Below are positions 8,019 to 17,724 of a DNA stretch of 60,153 nucleotides, piece by piece (position 1 is the first letter of the stretch; the number at the start of each line of letters is the position of its first letter). The stretch comes from Planctomycetota bacterium (lineage in GTDB: Bacteria > Planctomycetota > Phycisphaerae > Phycisphaerales > SM1A02), in assembly GCA_022563315.1 (NCBI GenBank), contig JADFNO010000002.1, positions 1 to 60,153 on the forward strand, read 5' to 3'. Made by a program: the position numbers and the translations under genes. The notes under the pieces were generated by a model that was not told the DNA's origin, ran no database searches, and was given only the letters and a program-made list of their open reading frames with translations.

Positions 8019-8803
8019 CCTTCCAACCGTTCCGTCCAGGTTTGAAGCCGAGCGTGATCAGTGAGTACGTACGTCAGCGGCGTCACCGTCACACATCGCT
8101 CCAGCAGCGCCTCGACATCCGTATCCGGCGCGGTGTGGGTGAACGCCATTCCGTCGGTCGCCACCCAGTAGTAAACCTGCCCCGCGGGGCTGACCCGCCG
8201 TTCGTATTTCTCGGTGCCCGGCGCTGCGTTCATCTCCACCACGCGAATCGCCGGCATCGGCGCATCATCGCTCTCCGTGCGCGGGATGTTGATGTTCACC
8301 ACACCGTGCGCGTCCAGCTTATGCTCCAACACCCGATCGATGACGGACCGTGCGATCTGGGCTGCGCGTTTGTAGTAAATCTTGCTGCGATCACCGATGT
8401 GGAGGCTCACGGCAATGGCGGGCACGCCGAGGAACGCCGACTCAATCGCCGCCGCCACCGTACCCGAGTAGAGAATATTGATTCCCACGTTCGCGCCGAT
8501 GTTCATCCCGCTGATGGTCAGGTCAGGGGCGGTGTCAGCGCCGAACCGGTCCGGCCAAATTGTGCGCAGGGCGAGTTTGACGCAATCCGCCGGCCGACCG
8601 TCCACCGCGATCCCCTTCATTCGTTCGTTTACGATCGCCTCCTCGACCATCAACGGCTCGTTGAACGTGATGCCGTGGCCGGTGGCGGATTGAACGGTCA
8701 GCGGCGCGACGGGGAAAATCTCGCCGAGCCCGTGTAATGCGTCATAGAGCGCCGCAATACCCGGCGAATTAATCCCGTCGTCGTTGGTCAGCAGAATCCG
8801 CAT
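8009..8803 (-). CDS. surE: 5'/3'-nucleotidase SurE
   Basis: SurE is a metal-dependent nucleoside monophosphatase. The 264-residue product starts MRILLTNDDG with the metal-binding Asp pair (Asp8-Asp9). It has the conserved SGINxGxN-type segment (TISGMNIGANVG) and the SGTVAAA block with the catalytic-site Ser/Thr. Length is typical. The C-terminal G-R-H and the TAG stop come from the heptamer array, so the original end may have been replaced. It is divergent from nnrE. Confidence 0.93.
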   Translation of the reverse strand: MRILLTNDDGINSPGIAALYDALHGLGEIFPVAPLTVQSATGHGITFNEPLMVEEAIVNERMKGIAVDGRPADCVKLALRTIWPDRFGADTAPDLTISGMNIGANVGINILYSGTVAAAIESAFLGVPAIAVSLHIGDRSKIYYKRAAQIARSVIDRVLEHKLDAHGVVNINIPRTESDDAPMPAIRVVEMNAAPGTEKYERRVSPAGQVYYWVATDGMAFTHTAPDTDVEALLERCVTVTPLTYVLTDHARLQTWTERLEGRH

Positions 8804-8921
8804 GCGTCACACAACCTCCGGTCTTTCTTGCACTGGGCCTCAGCGTCATGATCGCCGATCCAGAGCCGAAGTGTACTCGACACCACCTGCGACCATCGGT
8901 CGCCTGCTAAACTACGCGACG

Positions 8922-9614
8922 ATGAGCCAAATCCAGTACATCCTCGATCGCGAATCGGTGCGCGCCGTCGATCGAGCTGCGGTCGAAGAATACGGCATCC
9001 CGGGGATCGTGCTGATGGAGAACGCCGCCCGCGGATTGGCGGACCAGGCCTTGCGCATGCTCGCCGAAGCGCCAAATTCACCACCCACTGCCCTGATCGT
9101 CTGCGGCTCGGGGAACAACGGCGGCGACGGCTACGCGCTGGGTCGGCACCTGCACAACGCCGGCGTCAAGACGGTATTCGTCAAGCTGGGCGAACCGCGC
9201 GCGGGAACCGACGCTGCGATCAACCGTGAAATATGCCTGAAGATGGGATTGTCCGAAGTCCCGCTCGACGAGATCGCATCACACGCCGAGGCTGATCTGA
9301 TCGTCGATGCGATCTTTGGAACGGGTCTCGATCGGCCGGTGAGGGGACCGGCGGCGCAGGCGATCGAATGGATGAACGGCGCATCGGCGCCGGTGCTGGC
9401 GGTGGATGTCCCCTCGGGGCTGGATTGCGATACCGGCGAGCCGCTGGGGACGATCGTACGAGCTGACTGCACCGTCACCTTCGTCGCCAAGAAGCCCGGA
9501 TTGATCACGGCCGAGGCCAAGGAATATGTGGGCAAGGTTGTCGTGGCCGACATCGGTGCGCCGATCGAACTGGTGCAACGGCTCGGCCGGCCCATGGATC
9601 AATTCACGCCCTGA
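8922..9614 (+). CDS. nnrE: NAD(P)H-hydrate epimerase
   Basis: This 230-residue YjeF_N-domain enzyme repairs damaged NAD(P)H hydrates by epimerising the R form. Family marks are RAVDRAAVEEYGIPGIVLMENAARG, seen as VEEYGIPGIVLMENAARG, the nucleotide loop CGSGNNGGDGYALGRHL and the catalytic-type DAIFGTGLDRPVRG. It lacks the fused NnrD dehydratase half found in E. coli YjeF. ATG 8922 is chosen because similarity begins there, though the frame extends to 8784. Confidence 0.9.
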   Translation: MSQIQYILDRESVRAVDRAAVEEYGIPGIVLMENAARGLADQALRMLAEAPNSPPTALIVCGSGNNGGDGYALGRHLHNAGVKTVFVKLGEPRAGTDAAINREICLKMGLSEVPLDEIASHAEADLIVDAIFGTGLDRPVRGPAAQAIEWMNGASAPVLAVDVPSGLDCDTGEPLGTIVRADCTVTFVAKKPGLITAEAKEYVGKVVVADIGAPIELVQRLGRPMDQFTP

Positions 9615-9696
9615 AGCGCCTAATACCAGGTCCCGCGCCGGGTCAGTTGTTCCAGCCCGCGCCCGCGACTAGGCTCACGACAACCGCAGTCGTCCC

Positions 9697-9802
9697 CTGC
9701 CTTCGTGCCTTCGTGCCTTCGTGCCTTCGTGCCTTCGTGCCTTCGTGCCTTCGTGCCTTCGTGCCTCCGTGCCTCCGTCCCTCCGTGCCTCCGTGCCTTC
9801 TT
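9697..9802. repeat. Octamer array (CCTTCGTG)n before the LolC-like gene
   Basis: About twelve tandem octamers, first CCTTCGTG then CCTCCGTG variants, end seven bases before the start codon of the downstream permease. In two frames the array is open and yields spurious repetitive ORFs. An 8-bp unit is prone to slippage and could vary the untranslated leader. Confidence 0.9.
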
Positions 9803-9808
9803 CCCCCC

Positions 9809-11473
9809 ATGTACCACGCTCTTCTCGCCAACCGCTACCTCACCTCGCGCGTGATCCCGATGGTCGCGGTGGGCGCGGTGGCGCTGTGCGTGGCGTTGGT
9901 CATCATCGTCGTCTCGGTCATGACCGGGTTCCTGGACATGGTGCGCTCCTCCGGACGAACGCTCATGGGCGATGTGATCGTCGCCTATCCGGTCAACGGC
10001 ATCCCGCACTATGAGCGCTTGATCGCGCGGATCGAAGCGCTGCCGGAGGCCAAGGCCGCGACGCCGGTCGTCGATGGCTGGGGCTTGTTGCGCATGCCGT
10101 ATCCGGTCGGAAGGCGCAAGGACACCAAGAGCGTGCAGTTCTGGGCGATCGAGCCGGCCGGTTTCGCTCGCGTCACCGGATACGACGACACGCTGTACTG
10201 GCGACCGCCGACGGACGAGGTATCCGAGACGGACTTTCGGCGCGAGCTTCCCTCGGAGGTGCTCGAACCGGTGCTCGAAGACGGCCGAACGCTGCGCGAC
10301 AACCGCTCCGGCAAACCGGGCATCGTGCTCGGCGTGCACGTGTCCATCGCCAACGAACGGCAATCCGACGGTACGATCCGGCCGATCCGGCGACAACGCG
10401 GCGACTCGTGGTGGATGCCTGGCTATCAAGTCACACTTACCGCCCAACCGACGGCGGGCGGAACCATGCTGACCCAACCCAAGAGCGTCATTTTCCCGGT
10501 CGTGAACGAGTTTTTCTCAGGCGTATACCTGATCGACGAATCTCGAGTGATGATTCCGCTTGACGTCGGCCAGGAGATGCTGCACCTGGACGAAGGGCAG
10601 ATCATCGACGACCAACAACTCGACGACCTTGGCATGCCGAAGGTGATCGGTATCGATCCGGCGCGGGCGACGATGGTCTTGGTGCGAGCAGTTGACGGTG
10701 TGGACGCCACGGCGCTTCGACGGCAAGTTGAAACGGCCTATGTCGCGTTCCAACAGGAGCTGATCGACGAAGGCGCGCTTGTGCCGCCGCCTTCGTATAT
10801 CAGTGGGGGCGTGTCAATCAAGACCTGGGCGGAACAACAAGCGAAGTTCATTCAGCCGATCGAGAAGGAGCGTGAACTGATGCGCACCCTCTTCTCACTC
10901 GTGTATTTGGTGTGCGCAGGACTCGTGCTCGCGATCTTCTGGGCGATTGTGTACGAAAAGACGCGCGACATCGGCATTCTGCGGTCGATCGGCGCGTCGC
11001 GCTTGGGGATTTCCTGGATCTTCTTGCGCTACGGCCTCGTCATCGGAGTCGGCGGCGCGGTCTTCGGGCTCGGCCTGGCCTATCTCATTGTGCGAAATAT
11101 CAACACCATCCATGGTGCGATGGGCGATCCGCCGACCGAACTGATCTACATCACCGGCGGTCTGGCGCTCACGTCGTTGCTGATCACCATCGTCCGTAGC
11201 CTGGGCGGAAGATTGCTGCCGATGGTTCTTGGGGTTCTGGTGACCGTGACGTTTGCACTTGCCTTCGTTGGTGTCGTCATGCTCAAGCGAGCCGGCGGCG
11301 TCGTGATCTGGGATCCCTCGGTCTACTATTTCTCTCGAATCCCCAACGAAGTGGATCGGCAAGCCGCGGTGATCACGATGATCGGGGCGGTCTTGTTTTC
11401 ATTGATCGGGGCGTTTCTACCTGCGGCCCAAGCCGCCGACGTCGATCCCGTCAAGGCCCTTCGGTATGAGTGA
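9809..11473 (+). CDS. LolC/FtsX-type ABC transporter permease
   Basis: A 554-residue inner-membrane permease. It has one N-terminal helix (about 16-40), a large periplasmic MacB-PCD-like domain and a C-terminal FtsX domain of three or more helices, ending in DVDPVKALRYE. That ending is characteristic of LolC/LolE/MacB proteins. With the ATPase that overlaps its end by eight bases it should form a lipoprotein-release or related envelope exporter. The FtsX domain is longer than usual. ATG 9809 directly follows the octamer array; the frame extends upstream through the array without family similarity. Confidence 0.85.
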   Translation: MYHALLANRYLTSRVIPMVAVGAVALCVALVIIVVSVMTGFLDMVRSSGRTLMGDVIVAYPVNGIPHYERLIARIEALPEAKAATPVVDGWGLLRMPYPVGRRKDTKSVQFWAIEPAGFARVTGYDDTLYWRPPTDEVSETDFRRELPSEVLEPVLEDGRTLRDNRSGKPGIVLGVHVSIANERQSDGTIRPIRRQRGDSWWMPGYQVTLTAQPTAGGTMLTQPKSVIFPVVNEFFSGVYLIDESRVMIPLDVGQEMLHLDEGQIIDDQQLDDLGMPKVIGIDPARATMVLVRAVDGVDATALRRQVETAYVAFQQELIDEGALVPPPSYISGGVSIKTWAEQQAKFIQPIEKERELMRTLFSLVYLVCAGLVLAIFWAIVYEKTRDIGILRSIGASRLGISWIFLRYGLVIGVGGAVFGLGLAYLIVRNINTIHGAMGDPPTELIYITGGLALTSLLITIVRSLGGRLLPMVLGVLVTVTFALAFVGVVMLKRAGGVVIWDPSVYYFSRIPNEVDRQAAVITMIGAVLFSLIGAFLPAAQAADVDPVKALRYE

Positions 11474-12362
11474 GATTCGCGTGGCCCAACGACCTGCCCT
11501 TGCCGCTACAGACACCGAGCCGGCTACGCACTCCTTGCTCAGCGCGGTGGAACTCTACAAGACGTATCAGCTCGGGCGGATCGACGTACCCGTACTCAAG
11601 GGCGCGACCTTGCACGTGAAGCAAGGCGAGTGGGTTGCTGTACTCGGCGCATCCGGATCAGGCAAGAGCACGCTGTTGCACTTGTTTGGCGATCTTGATC
11701 AGCCGGACTCGACAACACGCAAATCAGAAGACGGCATCCCGATCTCCAAGCGCAAGCGCAGCATGCGGCGGGGCGTCTGCCCAAAGTGTAATTATCCGAT
11801 CGGGGCCTCGGCCGTCTGCACCGACTGCGGCTATTGCTTCGGCGAAGTCTTTTTTGAAGGTACGCCGCTGAGCAGTATGTCCCGTCGCCAACGCGATCAG
11901 TATCGCAACAAATCCGTCGGGTTCGTGTTTCAGTTCTACCATCTCTTGCCGGAGCTGACGGTTCTGGAGAACACGGTCCTGCCCGGGCTCGTCGGCCTGT
12001 CTCGATGGCGGTACTACCGGCAGATCGGCCAACTTCGAGCGCGGGCCCGCAGTGTGCTGGAATCCTTCGGCCTTGGGCCTCGGCTCAAGCATCGGCCGCG
12101 CGAACTCTCAGGCGGCGAGCGCCAGCGCGTCGCCATGGCCCGCGCTTTGATGAATCAGCCCAAGGTCCTGCTCGCTGACGAGCCCACCGGCAACCTCGAC
12201 GAAATGACCGGCGAGGAGATTCTCGACCTCATCGCCGAACAGCATCGTGATGGCTTGACCATCGTGATGGTCACGCACGATCCAGCGATCGCCCGCCGCG
12301 CCGATCGACTGGTGCAGCTGCACGATGGACGAATTCAAGACCTACCAGACGCCCACGGATAG
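11466..12362 (+). CDS. LolD-type ABC ATPase with inserted zinc ribbon
   Basis: An ABC ATPase of the LolD/MacB class: Walker A GASGSGKST at residues 61-69, Q-loop near 156, signature LSGGERQRVAMARAL, and Walker B VLLADEPTGNLD. It is 298 residues against about 230 in the family. The extra length includes an N-terminal extension and an insert between Walker A and the Q-loop. This insert has Cys105-x2-Cys108 and Cys118-x2-Cys121 (plus Cys124), a zinc-ribbon pattern. The start lies within the permease gene, so translation is coupled. Confidence 0.9.
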   Translation: MSEIRVAQRPALAATDTEPATHSLLSAVELYKTYQLGRIDVPVLKGATLHVKQGEWVAVLGASGSGKSTLLHLFGDLDQPDSTTRKSEDGIPISKRKRSMRRGVCPKCNYPIGASAVCTDCGYCFGEVFFEGTPLSSMSRRQRDQYRNKSVGFVFQFYHLLPELTVLENTVLPGLVGLSRWRYYRQIGQLRARARSVLESFGLGPRLKHRPRELSGGERQRVAMARALMNQPKVLLADEPTGNLDEMTGEEILDLIAEQHRDGLTIVMVTHDPAIARRADRLVQLHDGRIQDLPDAHG

Positions 12363-12412
12363 CAATCCGTGGGTCAATCCGTGAGTTAATCCGTGAGTTA
12401 CGAACTACCCAC

Positions 12413-13726
12413 TCAATCATTCACCAGGTAATACTGCACGAAAGCGCCGACCAGCCGGCTTCGGGATACGCCGTAGCGGGCGCGCAGGGCTTGGGGCCAA
12501 TCGTCGCCCTGCTTCACCGCCCTCACCCAGGCGCCGAACCCAGCTGGGTTCTCGCGGATCATGAGTTCGATCAACAAGAACCCAACGGCCCGGCCGATCT
12601 CGTTCGGGCCCGGCCAGGTGTCGTCCGCATACTTCAGATCGAGCACCGCTTGAACGTTGCCACCGCTGCGAATGAATTGAAGTGCTAAGCGACGAAGTGC
12701 GTCGTCAGCCGGATCAGCCTTGACCGACGCGGCGACAACGTATTCAGCCAACCCCTCGTTGGCCCATGCAGGCAGGCGCTTGGGCGTACCGAAGCGGTGC
12801 AGGTAGCCGTGCACCATTTCACGCACCAGCGTCGCCGCCAGCTCGTCGTCGTCCGCAGTCGCATAGCAACTGATGAACACCTTTGGCCCGACGGGATGAC
12901 ACATGCCCGTCACCTTCAGCGGCACAAGCTGTCCAAAGGTTTCGGCCTCAACAAGCCGAAAACGATCCTGATCCTTGAAGACGAGCACGACTGCCTTTCC
13001 CCAGAAGATATTTCGGCCGTCGCGCAACCCGACGAGCCTCGATATCTCGTCGTACGTCCGATCAAGCATCCGCGCCAACTTGGCGGCCTGGAGCCGGGGC
13101 ATATCCGAATAGAACAGCACGTAATCGGTTTCGATGGGTGCGATGGGCAACGTCGCCTGCCGAGCGATCTGTTGGGCCTCGTTCCTCATCACCGACAGCG
13201 CCGTTTGCTGTTCGTCTGCCGTCAATGGAGGCCAGGGGTCCGCGGGCCAGGGACCAGCCTCGGGTGAGCGGGTGTTGAGGCGCTCGGCTTCGATGGCCCG
13301 CTGAAGCTCGGCGCGCTGCCGACGGGCTTCCTCCGCGACAAGACGCGCCGCATCGATCCGGTCGGTCACAGTCCGATCCAGGCGCAGGGCCTGTGTGAAA
13401 GCCTTCTGGGCCTGGGATTCACCATCATCCATCAGCAGCAGCACGCCGCCGAGATCAACCCACTGACCGGCATCTTGATCGGCCATTACCCGCCGGTACA
13501 GTCTCCAGACGTCGTCGGCGATCAGATCGACCCATTCTCGACGACCGAACGATCCGTCAAAGCCCTCGGCATCCCAGGCCGCCATCATCCCAGCGACCTG
13601 AACGCCGTCCGCGAGCTTGAACCGCACTTGAAGCGGCTCTGGAAGGGGTCCGGGAAGTGGCCCCAGACCGGCCAAACCCGTCAATCCCGTCATTACCGCC
13701 AAAATGGCACCTTGCCTTCGCTGCAT
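12413..13726 (-). CDS. Peptidase MA-like exported protein with degenerate active site
   Basis: A 437-residue protein with a hydrophobic N-terminus and a C-terminal gluzincin-like domain (peptidase MA/DUF1570 type). The region that should read HExxH is Arg302-Glu303-Met-Val-His306, followed by the third-ligand motif NEGLAEYV (Glu324). The first zinc ligand is therefore replaced by Arg, which would impair metal binding. The middle is helical and Arg/Glu-rich. It is convergent with the LolD-like gene. Confidence 0.7.
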   Translation of the reverse strand: MQRRQGAILAVMTGLTGLAGLGPLPGPLPEPLQVRFKLADGVQVAGMMAAWDAEGFDGSFGRREWVDLIADDVWRLYRRVMADQDAGQWVDLGGVLLLMDDGESQAQKAFTQALRLDRTVTDRIDAARLVAEEARRQRAELQRAIEAERLNTRSPEAGPWPADPWPPLTADEQQTALSVMRNEAQQIARQATLPIAPIETDYVLFYSDMPRLQAAKLARMLDRTYDEISRLVGLRDGRNIFWGKAVVLVFKDQDRFRLVEAETFGQLVPLKVTGMCHPVGPKVFISCYATADDDELAATLVREMVHGYLHRFGTPKRLPAWANEGLAEYVVAASVKADPADDALRRLALQFIRSGGNVQAVLDLKYADDTWPGPNEIGRAVGFLLIELMIRENPAGFGAWVRAVKQGDDWPQALRARYGVSRSRLVGAFVQYYLVND

Positions 13727-13928
13727 GGTGGAATAGGCATGGGTATCGGGCGTTCAACAGGCTCCACGGCCCTGAAAATATGATCCGTTGCCGTCGGGTC
13801 GCCGAATAGAATGGTACCGGGGTTGTTCCATCTATGGGTGGGATCGGTCTTGGCGTACGAGGCCGACTGCGAACCCCGATCGTGGCAACTTCCCGTCCCG
13901 GCGAGCTGGGCCGGTGATTCGGAGTTGA

Positions 13929-16502
13929 ATGATGTTCGAACGCCTGACCGATCGAGCCCGGAAAGTGATGGCCCTGGCCAACCAGGAAGCCCAGCGCTTC
14001 AATCATGAATACATCGGGACCGAGCACATTCTGCTCGGGCTGGTGAAGGAAGGATCCGGGGTCGGCGCTAATGTGCTGAAGAATCTGGATATCGATCTGC
14101 GCAAGGTGCGCCTGGAGGTCGAGAAGCTGGTCAAGTCCGGCCCGGACATGGTGACGATGGGCAAGCTTCCGCAAACGCCCCGGGCCAAGAAGGTGATCGA
14201 GTACGCGATCGAAGAAGCGCGGAACCTCAACCACAACTATGTCGGAACGGAGCACTTGCTGCTGGGCCTGTTGCGCGAGCACGAGGGTGTGGCGGCGCAG
14301 GTGCTGATGAATCTCGGGCTGAAGCTCGAGGAGGTGCGCGAGGAAGTGCTCAACCTCCTCGGGGCGGGTGTGGAAACCGACGAAGGGGTTGACTCACTGG
14401 AGCCGGCCGGCGCCGGTGAGCCGGGCGGTTCACCCCGCCGCAGCAAGAGCAAGACCCCCGCCCTTGACAGCTTCGGCCGCGACCTCACCGAACTCGCCCG
14501 CAGCGGCGAGCTCGACCCCGTCATCGGCCGGCAAGATGAAATCGAGCGCCTTATCCAGGTCCTGTGCCGTCGCACGAAGAACAACCCGGTGCTGCTAGGC
14601 GAGGCGGGCGTGGGCAAGACCGCGATCGTCGAAGGTCTGGCCCAGCAGATCATCAACCAAGAGGTGCCCGATCTGCTGCACGATCGAAGGGTGATCGTTC
14701 TGGATCTGGCGATGATGGTCGCCGGCACCAAATACCGAGGCCAATTCGAGGAACGAATCAAGGCCGTTATGAACGAAGTGCGCCGGGCCAAGAACGTGAT
14801 CCTGTTTATCGACGAGCTACACACGCTGGTGGGCGCCGGCGGCGCGGAAGGCGCGATCGACGCGTCCAACGTGCTCAAGCCGGCCTTGGCCCGCGGCGAG
14901 ATCCAGTGCATCGGCGCCACCACCTTCGATGAGTATCGCAAGTACATCGAGAAAGACGCGGCGCTAGAGCGGCGATTCCAATCGATCACCGTGGACCCGC
15001 CCAGCTCGAAAGAAACGATCGAGATCCTCAAGGGGCTGCGCGAGCGTTACGCCCAGCACCACCGCGTGCGCATCACCGATGATGCGCTGGAATCTGCGGT
15101 GGAGCTGTCTGATCGCTACATCACCGGGCGCGTTCAGCCGGACAAGTCCATCGACGTGATGGACGAAGCCGGCGCGCGAGTCCGGCTCAAGTCGATGACC
15201 AAGCCGCCGAATCTTGCCGAGCTCGAAGAGCAGATCGAGTTGCTGTCCATCGAGAAGGAAGAGGCGGTCAAGGGCGCCGACTACGAGAAGGCGGCCGAAC
15301 TGCGTGACCGCGCCGAGAAGCTGCGCAAGGAAAAGGACACCATTCAGCAGGATTGGCGTAAGAAGCTGAACGAGATCGACGGCGTCGTTGATGCAGAAGT
15401 CATCGGGGAGGTCGTCTCCAAGATGACCGGCGTTCCGCTGACCCGTTTGGAGAAGGACGAATCCGAGCGGCTGCTGAACCTCGAAGAGGAGCTGCACAAG
15501 ACCGTCATCAGCCAGCAAGAAGCGGTCAAGGCCGTCGCTCGCGCCATCCGCAAGGCCCGTTCCGGACTGAAAGATCCCCGCCGGCCGATGGGCTCGTTCA
15601 TCTTCGTCGGGCCCTCCGGCGTCGGAAAAACGTTGCTCGCCAAGGCCCTGGCGGACTTCATGTTCGGCGACCCCGATGCCTTGGTCTACTTGGACATGAG
15701 CGAGTACATGGAGAAGCACAACGTCTCCAGACTCATCGGCGCACCGCCCGGCTACGTGGGCTACGAAGAAGGCGGACAGCTCACCGAGCGCATTCGCCGT
15801 CGGCCTTACGCCGTCGTCCTCCTCGACGAGGTCGAAAAGGCGCACCCCGACGTCTTCAACATGCTCCTTCAGATCATGGAGGAGGGCCGGCTCACCGACT
15901 CGTTCGGCCGGCACATCGACTTCAAAAACGTCATCCTGATCATGACCTCCAACATCGGCGCGGAACTGATCAAAGGCGGACAACAGTTCGGCTTCGGCAA
16001 ACGCGACGACGTTCAGGATTACGAGAGAATGAAGTCCACGCTGATGGCCGAGGCGGAGAAGTACTTCCGACCCGAGTTCATCAACCGCCTGGACGAGATC
16101 ATCGTTTTCCGGCCGCTGACCAAGGACGATCTGTTCAACATCATCGAGATCGAGCTGGCCAAGGTGCGCGAACGGCTCCAGGCCAAGGGCATTGAACTCG
16201 ATCTGGACAAGAAGGCCAAGGAGTTCCTGATCGAGAAGGGATTCAATCCGGACTTCGGGGCCCGGCCGCTGCGCCGCGCCATCAGCTCCTACATCGAGGA
16301 TCCGCTGGCCGAGTCATTGCTCAGCCGTGACTTTCAGTCGGGTGAGAAGATCACGGTCACCCACAAGAAGGACGCCGAGAATCTCTACTTCCAGTCCGAG
16401 CCGATACCCAAGGACGAGGGTGGGGACGATGGCGGCGACGACGGGGACTCGCCCGAGCCAAGCCCCGACCGCCCGACCGAAGAACCTGCGGCCACGGCCT
16501 GA
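13929..16502 (+). CDS. clpC: ATP-dependent Clp protease ATP-binding subunit ClpC
   Basis: An 857-residue AAA+ unfoldase. It has two N-terminal Clp_N repeats ([15 protein letters not shown] and [15 protein letters not shown]), a first AAA domain with [10 protein letters not shown] and a UVR/M-type coiled segment with [18 protein letters not shown] that distinguishes ClpC from ClpA. The second AAA domain has [10 protein letters not shown]. It feeds substrates to ClpP and usually needs an adaptor such as MecA. The acidic, disordered tail is longer than usual. GGAG lies just before tandem ATGs at 13929 and 13932. Confidence 0.95.
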   Translation: MMFERLTDRARKVMALANQEAQRFNHEYIGTEHILLGLVKEGSGVGANVLKNLDIDLRKVRLEVEKLVKSGPDMVTMGKLPQTPRAKKVIEYAIEEARNLNHNYVGTEHLLLGLLREHEGVAAQVLMNLGLKLEEVREEVLNLLGAGVETDEGVDSLEPAGAGEPGGSPRRSKSKTPALDSFGRDLTELARSGELDPVIGRQDEIERLIQVLCRRTKNNPVLLGEAGVGKTAIVEGLAQQIINQEVPDLLHDRRVIVLDLAMMVAGTKYRGQFEERIKAVMNEVRRAKNVILFIDELHTLVGAGGAEGAIDASNVLKPALARGEIQCIGATTFDEYRKYIEKDAALERRFQSITVDPPSSKETIEILKGLRERYAQHHRVRITDDALESAVELSDRYITGRVQPDKSIDVMDEAGARVRLKSMTKPPNLAELEEQIELLSIEKEEAVKGADYEKAAELRDRAEKLRKEKDTIQQDWRKKLNEIDGVVDAEVIGEVVSKMTGVPLTRLEKDESERLLNLEEELHKTVISQQEAVKAVARAIRKARSGLKDPRRPMGSFIFVGPSGVGKTLLAKALADFMFGDPDALVYLDMSEYMEKHNVSRLIGAPPGYVGYEEGGQLTERIRRRPYAVVLLDEVEKAHPDVFNMLLQIMEEGRLTDSFGRHIDFKNVILIMTSNIGAELIKGGQQFGFGKRDDVQDYERMKSTLMAEAEKYFRPEFINRLDEIIVFRPLTKDDLFNIIEIELAKVRERLQAKGIELDLDKKAKEFLIEKGFNPDFGARPLRRAISSYIEDPLAESLLSRDFQSGEKITVTHKKDAENLYFQSEPIPKDEGGDDGGDDGDSPEPSPDRPTEEPAATA

Positions 16503-16539
16503 ATCCCAGCTACACGAATCCACGACCATCGATATCCCC

Positions 16540-16568
16540 CGGCGGGCCCTCCAAAGCCCGCCGTTTTC
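16540..16568 (+). terminator. Intrinsic terminator after clpC
   Basis: CGGCGGGC (16540-16547) pairs perfectly with GCCCGCCG (16556-16563) across an 8-base loop and is followed by TTTT. It lies 38 bases past the clpC stop. Confidence 0.8.
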
Positions 16569-16656
16569 ATTTGGTTTTCATTTGCGCTGGGACATCTGAA
16601 ACTCGCCCGCGGCCCTTCCCAACAACCTGCTGAGCCCCCAGCTTCGGAGCCCAGCC

Positions 16657-16947
16657 ATGACCCAATGTTGCCCGTGCTGTCAGGAACAACCCACCACCAC
16701 GCCTCGCCGGCGCTTCCGGCCGATCGCGGTGTTGCTGAACCTCGTCCTCGCCTATGCCCTGCTCGTCGTCGGCGGCGGCACGCTGATCAACACCGGCCAC
16801 CCAGTCGCGGTCGAAGTCGGCAGAATCATGCAGTTGGTCACGCTCGTTCAGCCAACGATCCATTGGGCCCAGGCCAACGACCATGACACGATGGCCGGCG
16901 GCCTGACGGTGCTCGCCGGCGGCGTCCCCGTCGGACGGTCGCTTTAG
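16657..16947 (+). CDS. Small membrane protein of unknown function
   Basis: A 96-residue product with a Cys-rich start (CCPCC), a basic stretch RRRFRP and one clear membrane helix (about residues 23-44). A weakly hydrophobic tail follows. GGAG stands seven bases before ATG 16657. I recognise no family. The CCPCC cluster could bind a metal or be incidental. Confidence 0.55.
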   Translation: MTQCCPCCQEQPTTTPRRRFRPIAVLLNLVLAYALLVVGGGTLINTGHPVAVEVGRIMQLVTLVQPTIHWAQANDHDTMAGGLTVLAGGVPVGRSL

Positions 16948-16989
16948 GCATACGCGAGGATTTGCTGCGTTGACGCCATCTTCGATTCG

Positions 16990-17008
16990 CGTCGGGTCAA
17001 GCCCGACG
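16990..17008. terminator. Hairpin between convergent genes
   Basis: CGTCGGG and CCCGACG pair around a five-base loop between two converging genes. There is no clear T-run, so termination is only a suggestion. Confidence 0.35.
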
Positions 17009-17046
17009 GCCAAACCCCAATGCCTCTCTCCCGTGATGCCACTGCT

Positions 17047-17724
17047 TCAGTGGATCATCAGCAGCTTCAAGCCGGGGCCTTCGCTGACGACATCGACGGT
17101 CTTGAACCTGAACAGCCTGCCCACCTGCGGGTGGAATCGGATTCGTATCACGCCCCCGCCGAGGTTCTCCATGACCACTTCATGGCGTGGGATACCCAGC
17201 ATCATGCGATTGACGGTCTTGGCCAGATCGTTGCGGCGCTGGCCGAAGTAGCGGGCGAAGTCCTCAACGCCCAGCCCCTGCCGTTCGTAAGAACGCTTTG
17301 TTCGCTCAGACAGCAACTGCGCCCACAGCAGCTCGTACTCCTGATTTCGCAGGCAGGTCAAGGTGTTGGCCAACACATGCTCGGGCACGCGCGCACGCAG
17401 GATGATGCTGCCGTCCTCGAATTCCTCACGGATCTGAAGCGGCTTGACAGCGCCGTCGTTGTTCTTGTTTCGTTTTCCAACCAGATCGGTCGTCTCGTAC
17501 ACGATCACCGTGCCGTCCGCGAGCGTGACACGATCTGGAAGCTCGCCCAGCGCCGCGTCGTGGTAGTAAGCGGGCCGGCGGTGATGTTCGACGCGGTACT
17601 CTTCGCAGCCAACCGTTGTGATGAACAACACGAACCCGCCGACTGCCAGCGCACGGAAAACCGGGCGGGGACTAAGGTCCGCACCGATGTGTTTGTTCTT
17701 ATGGTGTGGAACGCTGCGACACAT
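17047..17724 (-). CDS. Putative lipoprotein
   Basis: A 225-residue protein with an N-terminal hydrophobic stretch ending in the lipobox-like TVGC (Cys40). A soluble periplasmic domain of unknown family follows. ATG 17724 is chosen over TTG 17745 because GGAG lies six bases upstream. It overlaps the end of the upstream TolB-like gene by 26 bases, so the two form an operon. Confidence 0.65.
   Translation of the reverse strand: MCRSVPHHKNKHIGADLSPRPVFRALAVGGFVLFITTVGCEEYRVEHHRRPAYYHDAALGELPDRVTLADGTVIVYETTDLVGKRNKNNDGAVKPLQIREEFEDGSIILRARVPEHVLANTLTCLRNQEYELLWAQLLSERTKRSYERQGLGVEDFARYFGQRRNDLAKTVNRMMLGIPRHEVVMENLGGGVIRIRFHPQVGRLFRFKTVDVVSEGPGLKLLMIH

Noticed and set aside
9620-10477. Minus-strand ORF with repeats of KARRHEGT
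   Set aside because: It is the reverse reading of the octamer array joined to the antisense of the LolC-like gene; the plus-strand gene has clear family motifs.
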